A stretch of 64,000 bases of DNA from Sitta carolinensis. Its lineage: Eukaryota; Chordata; Aves; Passeriformes; Sittidae. The position numbers and the translations under genes are program-made. The stretch covers positions 44,626,501 through 44,690,500 of the forward strand of contig JAVUNC010000005.1 in assembly GCA_032173965.1 (NCBI GenBank). Direction: 5' to 3'. How positions within the stretch are numbered: the first letter of the stretch is position 1; every line of letters begins with the position of its first letter. Of this stretch, positions 37,601 to 50,000 are shown one piece after another. The notes under the pieces are model-generated. The model was given only the letters and a program-made list of their open reading frames with translations. It ran no database searches and had not been told where the DNA came from.

Positions 37601-38883
37601 TATTATAGGACCATATTGATTGAAAAATTCACTTCCTTGTAGGAATGATGCAGGATATGCTAAGGCATTGCAAACAATGGGAAATGAACCTTTCCATTAT
37701 TAGACAAATGGTTTTATTATTCTTTAATGCTCTGTGGAAAACAATTAGTGGTAGGAAAGGAAGGCAAAGGAAAATACATTGCATTCTCATTATCACATGA
37801 AACGGTTGTGTTTATTTCTCTTATTTTATGTGTTACAGTTTTAGACTACTGGTACTTTCTCTGCTCAGAAGACAGGCCCAAAATGAATCTCATCATCCCT
37901 GACACCAAGCATAAAAGCCCTTGATATATTTCTTTGCTCTGTTGGGTGCCTACAGTGAACAGCATTTTATTTTTAGTCATCCATTTTATACACGAGACTC
38001 CAATTTGGTGATGTTTTCTCACTCAAAAAGCAATATAAGCATGGACTTTAATCAACTGGATTTAATGTAGGCTTTAAAATAAGTATTTTATAGTTTAGTC
38101 CTAGAGAGCAGTGTAAAGGGACTTAAGTATATACTCAAATGCATTCCTGAGCTAAAAATATAATTCACATGGGCAATCTCTGAGAAAACTGGTAAGCTCT
38201 CTGCTGCAGTTATGTCCTCCCTCAAACGGAAGTAATTGTACTGATAGCATAAGCCTTTCGGGAAATCCATGATCTAATGTTGATAGCAGCTTGCACACAG
38301 CAGCCTCCCCAGGGACACGACTCCTTTTGCTGTCGGAGACGAAGACGTGCTCCCGAGGTGCCGGCAGCATTGCGGATTGCACGGGCTTATGAACACAGGA
38401 GGACAGGGTGAGACATGGCCAGGGACCCTGGCTTCAAGATGGATCAGAAAGAAGGGACAGGAAATTTTGCCAGTGGTGACCCCATGGCTGCCCTCCCTGA
38501 CATTTTTAGCCGCAACTGCTTTCTAAGCCTCATTATCAGAAGCTGCTACCACAGAAAGGAGGGAGAGCAACAGACTTTATCTTTTGCATACTCTTTGCAG
38601 CAATTTCCTAGTGAGGCTTGGCTTACTCCCTGGAAGTGCTAGATGAGCAAGTGGGAAAGCAGAGGAGGTGTAATCACAAATCTTCTGCCCAGTGGGTACT
38701 GCCCCAAAGCAGCATGTTTGAACCATCTCCTCTGCAGCAGCTGAGCAGGGAATCTCTCCTGGAGGGGTCCAGTCTCCTGTTTCCTGGAAGTTGCATGCCT
38801 AAGCAGGAACAGGCAGGGATGCAGTAGAGGTCAAAATCAGCTGTTACATTGACTGCCATCCAGTCAAGTGTTGCTTGCCTGGC
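34698..38883. other. Gene-free stretch, non-coding
   Basis: No gene recognised. It includes an X-box-like palindrome at 34980-34993, an AT-rich segment at 35220-35370, a candidate conserved segment at 37430-37740 and a small CpG cluster at 38317-38384. The 121-codon frame at 35412-35777 (-) is chance in a GC-richer patch. Confidence 0.45.
34980..34993. promoter_or_regulatory. RFX X-box-like palindrome
   Basis: GTTAC-TACG-GCAAC fits the X-box pattern GTTRCY-NN-GGYAAC recognised by RFX factors. There is no gene start nearby, so it could at most be a distal element. Confidence 0.3.
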
Positions 38884-38910
38884 AACCACATAATCTGTGG
38901 TTATGTGGTT
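38884..38910. promoter_or_regulatory. Perfect 10-bp inverted repeat carrying three RUNX-type sites
   Basis: AACCACATAA (38884-38893), a 7-nt spacer, then TTATGTGGTT (38901-38910): a perfect stem of 10 bp. The 27 bp contain the RUNX core TGTGGTT three times: inverted at 38884-38890, direct at 38896-38902 and direct at 38904-38910. Whether this is a protein-binding cluster or a DNA hairpin cannot be decided from sequence. Confidence 0.35.
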
Positions 38911-41169
38911 ATCAGAAATCCACAGACTTAAAGTTCTGCTGACAGATCTTCTCTGAACTTCTAAATTTAAAGTTATATCTTGGGTCTTAGTTCTGTGATT
39001 ATTATTAAGGAGTCAGTGAGTATAACAGACACTGTATTTCTCACAAAGATGGTACATCTAGGTGCAGACAAAATGTGTGAGGATATAAATGGGAGGCCTG
39101 GAATAGACTAATTATAATCATTCAGTATATGCACACAGAGACAGGAAAAAAATGATACCTTTTCTTGATGATTTCCACATAATTTCCCATTCTGATGTGA
39201 CCATGCTGATCTCACCACTTATTCTTCAGTATTGTAAACAAGCCATAATATATTAGTGAAAACAGACACAAAGAGTTCATATAGCAGACAGGAATCCTGA
39301 GAAGCCCGTTATACAGAATTGATCACCCAGGAGATCTTAAATAAGAATCTAAAATGTATGGGACAATGATCACTGGATTTGTTACTGCCATTTCAGCTTG
39401 ATACTTAGCAATTTCTTGATAAATTGGAATCCATTCAGCTGGTTCATATTATGTAGGACTATGGAACTGTCTATGTTACACTGAAGGATTAAAGTGAGAT
39501 GCAAATGACTTGAAGGAGCCTAATGACTTTGCTTAGCAAATTAACGTAGATCTGAAATAATCTCTGCGCCATTATATGGAATAAGAAGCTACAAAACATC
39601 AACAAGCAGACAGTACATTAGTTCAGGATGTCTCCCCATTCCAAGAGGGCATTCCAGACCCTACTTTCATGATTCTCCACTTAACTGTTTGAAAGTATTG
39701 CCTTAGGTTACAACTTGTATTTGTAAAACAAGGTTTCAGGTCGGTGACATATTATTTTCCAGTCACATTTTTAACATTGCAGGAGGAGATGTAGGTTGAA
39801 AATCAAGTTTTCATTCCATTTGTAATGCACTGGGAATATAAAAATGAATATTTGCGTTTGAAATGTATTTTTCCCTCCTAATTATTTTCTGGATGTTGGT
39901 AGCAATCTGATTTTTCTGTTAAAGAATTCCACTGGTACAAGCAGATATACCATGAAACATTTGCAAAATATTTTGGAAGATTATGCTTTTCAAGCTAACG
40001 ACTTTGAGACTCTTAAGTTTAAAAAGGAATTGGAACTCTGAGAAAGGTTTTTTAAAAGCATAAAAGTTGAAAGAGTTGTTTTCCTTAAAAATCGATCTAC
40101 TACTACAAGTGAGTGACAGTTTTTGTTCAATGGGATGTACTTATGGCTTTCACAAGTTCAATAGCTTTTGCAGATTGTAACTGGTGCTCTGCCACCATCA
40201 AGGGACAAAGAATTCCTCGATGCAGAAGGGATTCATTCCCTGATCCATGCTATGTAAAGGACCCCAACACTCAACACGGCAGGATTGACTTTTAGACACC
40301 TCTTTATGGCCTTTTTAGGGACATTTTGCTGCTGAAGGAACTGACTATTATTATTCTATTTTATCCTCCTTAGCTCAGCCACTGCACTGAAAATCCATTT
40401 GACTGTTTTCCCACAAAAATGATGCAGACTAAACCCACACAGCAGCTGGAAAGCTGTTTGCCATCATTTGCAGCAGAGCATTATTTTGCATAGATTTTTC
40501 TGCTGGGTTATTTTTAATTCAGATAATTTCAGCAATCTATTTTACAGCTTCACTTCACAAAGGAAGGTGCCAAGACAGACTTGGAGCAGGGCTGGGAAGG
40601 CTGTCTGCCCTCCTGGGAGCACAGGGAGGGCAACAGAAGGCTTGCTGCCTTCAGACCATGGTGCTTGACTAGAGCTAAGCTGCAGTAATTTCACTTCCCT
40701 AAAGTGAATGCCAGATCCTTTTGTTCTACAGGTCTGGTCCCATGACTAAATTCAGTAGTTACAGCTTTAGAAAACAGCAAGTTTTGTCAGCAGTTATTGA
40801 GAGAGTGGAGGAAAATGCTGAAAAATTGTAAACTTCTCAAAGCGTGTGCTGTGCCACTTAAAGTATTTAGCTGGTTTTGCCACAATGCTACTGCAGAATG
40901 AGGATCTTGCTAGAGAAAGAAATCTACCCAAGAAGCCCTAATGGATTAAAAGCAATGTCTTTGGTAAATGTTATTCTCCTTTTGATACTTAGTTGCTAGA
41001 AAATTCTCTTCCATGTTTCTGTTATGTAATTCCTTTGCTTTCCTGAAGTCTCTTTATGGGACAATGCATCCTTGACTAGCATCACACACAGACAGGATAC
41101 AGGACTTGGGACAGAGGTAAAAGATGTGCAGCTGGCAGGACTCTCAACTGAAGTGGAAGTTGAGGTCAA
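38911..41169. other. Gene-free stretch, nothing recognised
   Basis: Mostly AT-rich with short chance frames. No repeat family or exon identified. Confidence 0.45.
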
Positions 41170-41645
41170 GGTCATTTCCCCTTCTTCCTATTTCATCCTC
41201 TACCCAGCACAAAAGAGGTCACTCCCCCCTTATCTTCTCCATACAATTCATGTATCTGTAGGCTTTAATCTTACCACCCTCTGGCTGACTCTCTTCCAGG
41301 CTGAGGAATTCTCATATACTCTCTTCTCGAAAGGATGCCATAGCCTGGCTCTCTTTTTTCTTCTTCCTTCGTGTGTTAGCCAGTTCTCTCACATCACTTC
41401 TGAGGTGACTAAAATCACACACAGTCAAAAAAATCTGTGTAAGTGACATAAGGTCTTTTCCCTGCTGCTCCAGTAACTTTGCTGATAACTCTGAATATCT
41501 GATTTTCCTTTCTTGCTCATCATTGTGTGGAGGTACCGACAAATCCTGTATTTCTTTCTGAGTAACAACTGCTAAGTTAGAGCTCATCCTTTTATATGGA
41601 TAGTTTGGGCTATTTTACACACATATACTCTGTGTCATATTTATT
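41170..41645 (-). mobile_element. Ancient CR1 LINE fragment
   Basis: The + strand blocks 'ctgactctcttccaggctga', 'ggaattctcatatactctct' and, further on, 'tctttctgagtaacaactgc' and 'catccttttatatggatagt' parallel the reverse complement of reptile/avian-type CR1: the parts around 'cgtctcttttccaagctga', 'ttctttcttgagtggtaac' and 'ccatcattttatatg'. Order and spacing agree, so this is a minus-strand internal piece of the CR1 3' region, of the same general type as the copy at 16.0-17.2 kb but truncated at both sides. A 91-codon minus-strand frame (41312-41587) lies wholly inside it. Confidence 0.7.
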
Positions 41646-41999
41646 ACTGTAGCATGCAATTTTATCACTCAGACACATAACAGTAGTAGATCCTTCTGAA
41701 TTTTTTTTTTTTAGCCAGCTGTAGTCTGTAAATGTGGTTGCCTCATTCCAATTTACGGCTCAGTTCTAGATACACCAAGGACCATAGATGCACCTGGAGT
41801 CTGGAACCTCATAGTAAAATTCCTGCTCTGTGAAAACTGGGTATTTATACTTATCTTGTAGTACTTTGTTTCCTAGTACTAACTTTACATTTCCACCTTG
41901 CATAATCACTTTTATAAATTTAAATTATTTGATTATATCTCCTTGAGTCCAGTTTGAAAGTCTGAGTCGGGGGCTTCTGTTTCAAAGTTTTGGTCTTTG

Positions 42000-42071
42000 G
42001 GGTTTTTTTAATTTGCACTTTGAGATTTCTGGTTTGTTTTTGTTTGGTTTTTTTGGGTTTTTTTTTTTTGA
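42000..42071 (+). repeat. T/G-rich low-complexity tract
   Basis: Runs of T interrupted by GG or GGG, including T12 near 42058-42069. Confidence 0.85.
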
Positions 42072-43145
42072 GTTCTCCTACGTGTTTTGGGATTTCTTGA
42101 TTTCTGCAAAGTGGCATTTTCATAGAGAAAAAATAGAAAGTTTTGGGGTTTTTTTTCTGCAATACAGTGCATAGGTATAAGTGTTATTTGTTTTCTGATC
42201 TGATCATCAATATTATAAGTATTTTTCCAACCTGCAAAAATCACAGAACCTCTTTTTTTAAATTCTTCTAGGTGTAGCAAGGATTGCCCTTATTACACTT
42301 TCAGTGGCATCACTGGTAAGGCTTTCTTCTGCGTAGCTGCTGATTTTTGCAAACCTCGTGGGAGATTAAAAACCTCCCTTTTTATTTTTCTTCTTGTTTA
42401 ATTTGGCTGAAACTGGGTTCAACAGTTGCATGCCAAAGACAGACACACAGCCCTGTGCGTGAAGTGTGACAGCATGAACCCTTTCCACAGGCAAGAGGCC
42501 TAAAGCAAAGTAGAAAGAAGTAATATGAATTCTCCTGGAGTCTAGTATGTGCACTCCATTGCCATGAATCTGGGTCTTCGTAGTCTTTGTCAGAAATCTG
42601 ACATCTCTGGGTGTGCATAATGCGTACTTGAGAAAACACATGTTGCTATATATATGGGCATATAATAACAGTGATACATTAATTGTTTTGTGAGCTTCTA
42701 AAAGTATTACTCTACTGGCAACTAATGTTGAATAGAATAATGTGAGTTTCAGCAAAAGCAGTTTCCATGGTTACTCTGGAGGTATTCTAAATATAGCAGA
42801 TGATGTAATTGCTTACAGGGACTAGATACAAGGTTGCTGTGTATTTCAGTAAGTTCTTTCTCTGGAGATACCAGTGAGAAAGTGTCTGTATTACTTGAGG
42901 ATACTATTTTTCAAATTATTTCTGTTGTTTCATGATTTTCTGCTCCTCAGAGCCTTTCCATTTTCTATTTACAGGCTGGTAGCTTCTTTATAGTTATTAT
43001 AAATCATATACATCAGATCACTTTAATGTTTTTACAGAATTCTTAACAGCAAAGGTAAAATTCCATAAAACAGTTTCCACATCAGTCTAGAGAAAGATTG
43101 TAGTTTTTGCAATGTCTTCTACCCCATATATTAACACTCTGTAAT

Positions 43146-43200
43146 CAGCATCTATCATATCTGTCTATCCATCTTATGTCTGTATTCGTCCATCTATCTT
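43146..43200 (+). repeat. Degenerate (CTAT)n/(CATC)n tract
   Basis: Imperfect ctatc, tctat and catct units. Probably an eroded tetranucleotide microsatellite. Confidence 0.6.
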
Positions 43201-43220
43201 TGCTACTGTTGCTGTCATGT

Positions 43221-43240
43221 TTCCAGCGCCCTCTGATCTG
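43221..43240 (-). promoter_or_regulatory. CTCF-like motif
   Basis: The minus strand reads cagatcAGAGGGCGCTggaa, close to the CTCF core (A)CCAGGGGGCGCT with three mismatches and the GGGCGCT part intact. Sequence motif only. Confidence 0.25.
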
Positions 43241-46200
43241 ATTTTATCCAGACAGAAAAGAATGGCTTAATGACCCAAACACATCTCGTTTTCCAAGATG
43301 TCTAATAAAACATTCCCCTTCCTCACCCCTAGCCAAGCAATTATTTCCCAGTGGAACAATTTTCACTCCATGAAATTTGGACTAACTACTTAGCACGCAA
43401 TACTCAGGAATGAGTAAATAGGTAGGACAAAGATTTGTTGTCACTAAGGGGGTAAGAGAGGGCAGAAGAAAATATTCAGGGAATTTCTGCACAGTTGGTT
43501 GCCCAGGTTTCCTTTGTGTCACCTTTCTGGCCCTACTTAGTCCTGTTGAAATTCCAATTTTTCTCTGAGTTCATAGTAAGAGCTAGTCACTTCCTACAGT
43601 CAGTGCAGTTTTCTTCCACAGTAATATATCTAACTTCAGTCATTCCTGTTTTAATTAAGAATTCCTTTCCTTTCCCACTGCTTCTTTTAGTGTTCTACCT
43701 AATTTCAACCTTAATTCATTTTTAAAATGACAGTCCATTTCAGAAGTGCTGAGGAAAAAAAAAAAGGCAAGTTGATAAACCAGGAAAAGAAATGGTAAGT
43801 TAGATAAACTGAATGAAAGGCCTTCTCAGAAAGCACTGTTGCATTCTGAGTCAGGGTTTCTTTGTTTTTTAATAGCAACTGGTCAACAACTACTTGTCTT
43901 CTCAGAGCAGTATTGTGAGCATCCTACATTTCCAGTATCAGCAGAAACAGCATTCCTCTTTTCCAAAGGCAAAGAATGCCAACGTGTGTAAGATGCCGTA
44001 TTAACTGCTAGAGGCAAAAAATCGTGCATCCTACTGCATTTTCACCCCATTCAATGAAACTGTTATTAATCTTAGTTCCTAAACAATTTTTTTTTTGTGG
44101 TGCAGATAGCCTGAAGATGAAGATATGACAGTGACAAAAGACTGCAATAAAGGGCAGCTGAAACTTTTTTGGAGATGTTTCTACTTTCACAAGGCAAAAG
44201 GTAGTCGCAGCATTCAATGAACAGAAATTAATTTTATTTTCTGAATATGAAAGCTCATGGAATTAGAAATTATGGACCAAAAAAAGATATATTGGGTCAT
44301 ATTTTCCATATTGGAAGCCTTGGCAGCTTTTTCCTGGCCTTTAAGGTTCTTTCTGAGTCTAGGTCTAAGGTCTCAGTAGACAGGGCTTAATAGCTTACTG
44401 CAAAAAGCTGTTCTTCTGTATATTATCAAAGCTTGGCTTTATATTTAGCTGTGAATGTGTCATTTCTGAAATATGATCCTACTATTGCTCCTGGTCTTAC
44501 CTATGACACCACTTTAATCATCTCCTTTCCATCCTTGGGGTTCAGGGGTTTCTGGTACTTGTGGGTGGTTCATGTATCCTCATACCCATACTTGGTACTT
44601 GGCAAACCTTCTCATGTATAAGTTTTGTACCTTTCCACATCAGTCAGACTTTCTGATTATCAATTAACCTTTCTTAGCAAATGACTCTTCTTCCAGGTAG
44701 GTTATTGATGCAGTTGAGTAAGACTTTACCTGAGAATAAAATTGTTTCTGCAGATTTAACCATGTTGAAAGCTTCAGCTGGTTCTATACTCCTGACTGGA
44801 AATTGACAGTAGTAGATTTGAATGGAATGAAGGGTGAAAAGTATTAGCATATGCTAAATGGTAATTAAACAGGCTTTATAGATGAAATCCTAGTCAAAGA
44901 CAAACTCAACTGGCCATGGTATCTCTTTGCATCTGTAATCCAAGTGAAGTTGCCCTTTTGGGGCATCTCTTTTTCAGAAAGGGTGTCCAATCATGTCCAA
45001 AAAAGTGCTGTTAGGTGAGAACTTCCAATAAACACTTTTGAAAACAACAATCCTTTTTCTCTTTTGCATATTCTTTTGAAGATCCCATGATCCTGCCTCT
45101 CTATAAGTATGAAACTGCATGGTAAGGCATTTTGTACCCTGGAGGGAGGGGAAGATGAGCATAATAAATGGAGTACTGTCAAAGACACTCTTCTCCAATA
45201 GAACAGTATTCCTCCAGCAGCCATGGATCTGACCTAGAAAACTCCCAATTCAAACAGCCAAGCCTCCATATCTTTTCTTCCCTTTTGAGGTCTTTCTGCA
45301 CCTGTAGTTGTACTCAGTAGTTTATATAGTTAAACTCCAAAGGGATGTACAAAACACCTGTGAATTTTATCTTTTGCAGTGGGATTTTTTTTCTGGTTTT
45401 ACCTACCAGGCAAAATTAACAACTGCAGAGTAGGTTAACTCTGTTAGTTCCATTGCAGCATTTGTGGCTGATTCAAAACCAGTGGGAGTCATTTAGTGAC
45501 TTATAACCTGAGTGATTTCTCTAAATCTTACCTATGCCTCCCACACCTGGAGTTTTGACACTCCTTCCAGCAGGGTAATCATGCACCCCCCTGTGTGTCA
45601 GTTGGGTGAATTCTGCTCTCATTATGGAGTCTGTACGGAGAAGGCAATCACAGTCTTGTGCAAATCTGTTCCAGAGATGGCCTAAGAATCCTCTAAAAGG
45701 ACTGGCTGCATGAGACTTAAATGGGGATGAAATTGGGTACCTGGCTCTTTCTGACCAGCCAGTGCATTAGTACAACAGTCAGAAGTTTGGGAACATATTA
45801 TCAGCCTTGGAAAAGAACTGGCAATGAGAATCATCCTTCCCATCCAATCTTGCAGTGTTCCAGAGGCTCAGGACAAGGTGAGAAAAACATGGTTTAGGCA
45901 GCAAGTTTATTACCTTTCTTCATCACCACAAAGCAATCAAGGAAAGGCTTTAAAGTATAGGTCAGCCATTCTCCTTCATTAGTTTTAACCAATTTGAGGG
46001 CTGCTGCATCCACTCTTCAGGCATTTTGCCAGCCTGTTGTCAGTATCTCATTTTTCTCTTCACGCATGAGCTATCAGGCTGGAGAGAGGTGGTTTTCTTC
46101 TAGCTTTGGAAGCAGAACAAAAGACTTTGGCACAGCACAGAAGTCCACCTGCGGCGAGGCAGAGGAAAAAGTAAGGAAGGGGAATGCATGTTATGCTCAG

Positions 46201-46769
46201 GAGAAATTATTTAATTAATAATGAACAGGGGTTTGCAGCTTAGATAAGGGCAGTCCAAGACCATGGCACATAGAGGAAAGGAAAAGTTTTTGTGATAGCC
46301 CCAACTCTGTCCTCCTTCTGTGCACAGCAATAGATAAGCATCTTACCAAGCAATAGGGATATTTCTTTGCTCAATGTGCTTCTCTGGTCCCAAGCTGTAC
46401 AGGGTCTTCGTCAGCAAAATGTTGACACAGACCTCAACTACCCATGGTAAAGTGAAGATATCAATCTGAAATTACTACCCCATATTAAGTGGGTGTTGGG
46501 AGGTTTCAGAGTGCAGTAGCAACCCTCTCCACTATGAAGATGGGTGTACCAAATATCCCCAAACTTTTCCATCTAACATTCTAGAGCAGGAAGTCCAATT
46601 CCATTGGACTAAATACTTATTCCCCCAGCACAGAACATCTTCCCAGTATGGAGGGAATAAACTAGGTTACTGCCTATGGGGAAAAGCTGTGGGAAATGGC
46701 CCTTGAAGGACTGCTTTCCACTTCCTCCAGATCAGGGACTGAATGTATGTGAAGGCAGTGGGATGTGTG

Positions 46770-47095
46770 TGTAAAGACAAATATACTGATAGGCTTCAGT
46801 TTGCCTTTGATTTTGTGAAACCTGTCTATTTGTAGTGTGCCCTAACCCTGCCCATGATACTCCTGGATGCATGTGAATTTCAAATTCTGGAATATTATAA
46901 ACATGTCTTACAAGACTTTGTCAAACTTTCCCTACATCTACTCCATATAAGCCCAGACTCTGTGTTTAATAAAAGCAGCCTGTCATTGTAGCCTCACTCT
47001 CCTTTTCTTATTCCCCAGTCTCTGTAAAACCCAAGAGGCTGAGCCTTTATCTGGAGAGCACTTTCGTGTTGACAGCGAACCTGTGTTATTTCAGA
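46770..47095 (+). mobile_element. Possible retroviral solo LTR
   Basis: The 3' half is LTR-like: a TATAAG box ('ccatataagcccagactctg', about 46944-46963), then 'gtttaataaaagcagcctgt' with an AATAAA-type polyadenylation signal at 46967-46973 close behind. A CT-rich stretch and a plausible CA-type end near 47095 ('gttatttca') follow. TATA and poly(A) signals this close together are typical of short avian ERVK/ERV1 LTRs. The 5' boundary is unclear, no direct repeats are obvious, and no primer-binding site or internal region follows. Confidence 0.3.
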
Positions 47096-50000
47096 GGTCC
47101 CAGGCTGGTGTGGTTACATTTTCAGCACAACTAATAAAGTACCAAATACATTGCTGGTGTCCAAGATGGGACCAGACACACAGAAGTAGAGGGCAGATCA
47201 TGAGAGGCATGGGTCTGGTTCAACCTCCTTGGTTTTGCTGACGTACAGGGTGTGAGTTCAAAGGAGGTGTAATGTTTTTCCACGCCTGGGTGTCCACCTG
47301 CATCTGACAGGCAAACAGAGAGATTGAGAACAACCTTCCACATGTTGCTGGAAGCTGAGCAACCCAAACCACTGTTTTTCTGGCATCTGGACTGAACGAT
47401 GTACAGACAGCTGATATCCCAGAAGCCATCTGATCCAGGAATATGGAGAAAAGTGTTGCCAGAAAGCTGGAATGCTCCTCCCCCTAAAGGAGGATAATAG
47501 CAAGGGCATATCATGGGAAAAAAAAAAGTCTCCAGAGGAAAAGAGTGGAGTGGAAAATCCCAAGCAGTTCTACTGTTTTTACCCATCAATGTTCTTCTCC
47601 TCTTTCATCTGTGGGTTATTTTTGTTTTCTCTATGCACTTTGCTGTTTCTAACTCCTTAAAGCCTATCTCTCTGTTCTGCTTTGCAAAGCATCAGGATTG
47701 CATGGAAAGTTGATTATCCTCATGAAGCAGCCACCATAACATTGAGATTCAGGCATTTTCTTTATCATTAGCCTAACAAAGCATATAGAGTTGTAGCTAA
47801 CTGGAAAGATACAGTACATTATTATTGTTATTATTTCTATTTTTGAAAACCAGGACACCATGGTGTGGGGAGGGGATGGGATGCATGACTGCATAGACAG
47901 ACAGTCATTTAATCTGAAATGGAGAGCAAAATGTAATTGGTGGGCTTAGACTCATTAGTATGCTGCAGGCTGGGTCTATGATTGCTATTAGAAAAAAATA
48001 TTAAAGGGCCACTGATCAGGGAATTGAAGGTGGCACAAACAATTTAGTGGAGTTTTTCATCAATATCTTGCAAAGGGGTTACACCCTTTTGACTTGTCGG
48101 AATAGAATGCAATATTTAAGGAGAATATAGCATGTCACCCTTTGAAATATAAATATTTCAGAATAATTTTTTTTGTTAGTCTTTAATCTGTGTCCTTGGG
48201 CTGCAACAGTTGTTTAGCTTTTTGTTTTTGAGTGGCTTATGTCTACCAAAGTAAAACAGAAACCAAACAAAAAAGCCAGACGGAAAATGCTATTCATGTT
48301 CTTATCATCAGACAGAAAAAAACAAACAAAAAAAACCCCTTAAAAAACCAAGTTATGTATGTTTCTTGTTACATATTTCTAATCAGAAAATAGGATAAGC
48401 AATAATATTTTCATCTAATCAGTACAAAGAAAATTACAGGGCTTCATACAAAATTAAACTCTCTTTTTTACAAAATTATTATGTATTTAAAATAATTGAA
48501 TGCCATATTTATTATTTATAGTCAATAGTTCCATATTTAATCGGTTAAGTCAGATTTGTTGCTAGACTTAATGATAAGCCTCTTAACATAAGGTATTTTT
48601 TCAACATGCTAGAAACAATCCTAAACTTACTGCTCTTGTGAGAAAATTAACCTTTTATTACACCATGTACATGACAGAGAGGAGATATATGGTATTCAAG
48701 CATTTCCTTGGACTGGTGTTATAGGGTGGGTTTGTTTTAATACATCAAGGTCTGACTTAAAGAAAGCAAAGGAAAAATTCTATATTAAGTCCCCAAAAAT
48801 TGAATGCAACCATGACAAAGGTCACAGTTCAGAACTTCTAAAAGGATGACATAGTTTCTTCCCTACAATTATTTTTAAGGTTGAGTTTTATTTAGAAGAA
48901 ATCTCTTCCTATTTTCAAAACTTATCACACACACTGTTCCCAAAATATGTTTTAGAATCCCTTGCACAAGCAAAGACTAAAGAATCACCCTAATTTCCTT
49001 GTAGAACAGAGATGCCAGCAAAGACATTTCAATGTATTACATTTAATCACAATATTGTATTTAGTTCACCTAGAAATTCATTAATCATAATTCACACCCC
49101 AAGAAACCATATTAAAATATGGTGATAGCGGGCAAGAAGATCTGTGTTCACAGCAGTGCTATTTAAACAACTTGTACATCCTTGTAGTTATGCAATTAAC
49201 CTGCAGTAATAATCTTTGTTATTACTATTCTACATACCTCTTCTGGAGGGTGGCCTAAATTGACAGTATAAATATCACTGAACTAAACATTTACCTCACT
49301 ACTTTTCTCCTGCAAATTGAATGGGTAACTTTTGAGGACACCTTAAATCTTCATATTTAGGCAGACTTTCGGTCCCACTCATTTCACACTGTAATCCTGA
49401 ACCTGAAACTGTTGTGTTTACAGCTTCTGGGTCAGGGATTCAGATGGGTTAGAAAGAAGGGTACTTTTGCTCTTTTTGGCTTCTGCTTATATGTATACAT
49501 ATTTTAAGATCATTTAATATGGATTACGTTTTTCTCTGTCTATTTGGCTAGGATGAAGATGACAATTGTGAAAATTGTGAATAGTATTGTCATATTATTA
49601 GGAACATTATGAATTATTTATATATAGCATGCACAGGGTGCTAGACATTTAATATGCACATAATCAGACTACTTCCCATTTCTAAAGTCAGAATTGTTAC
49701 TGAGGAGTTGTTACTAATAAGTAAGAGATGATTGGGACAGAATATGAGCATACAAACCCATATACTTAACTGAAATATTTGTTGTTAATTCTTTCCATCT
49801 TTTTCAGGATTCTCTCTCATTTCACTATCCCATCTAATCTTGCAGCCAACCGTGCCCACGCTCAGTACGTGGTGAAAGCAGGCAGCAGACACCATAGCAG
49901 AGCATTGCTGGTCCCTGCTCTTTAGAGTGCCTCCGAGGCACTGGGGCTGTCCTATGGGATGATAAGGTTTTAACAGATGTTATTGGGAGATGCTGAGCTG

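Larger units (their letters stand above)
41646..46769. other. Gene-free stretch, non-coding
   Basis: No gene recognised. It holds a T12 run at about 41700-41712, a T/G-rich low-complexity tract at 42000-42071 that generates lysine-rich minus-strand frames, a degenerate TATC/CATC tract at about 43146-43200, and a CTCF-like motif at 43221-43240. 45540-46600 is unassigned mixed DNA. Confidence 0.45.

Noticed and set aside
41312..41587. A small protein-coding gene (91 codons, minus strand)
   Set aside because: The frame lies inside an old CR1 element in its sense direction; flanking blocks align to CR1 on both sides. Kept only as a low-interest observation.
47131..47589. 152-codon frame on the minus strand
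   Set aside because: Longest minus-strand frame, but no domain, no splice context, and two other overlapping frames are also open. It fits chance in a moderately GC-rich patch. A retroviral internal region behind the possible LTR was considered, but no primer-binding site or recognisable retroviral motif is present.
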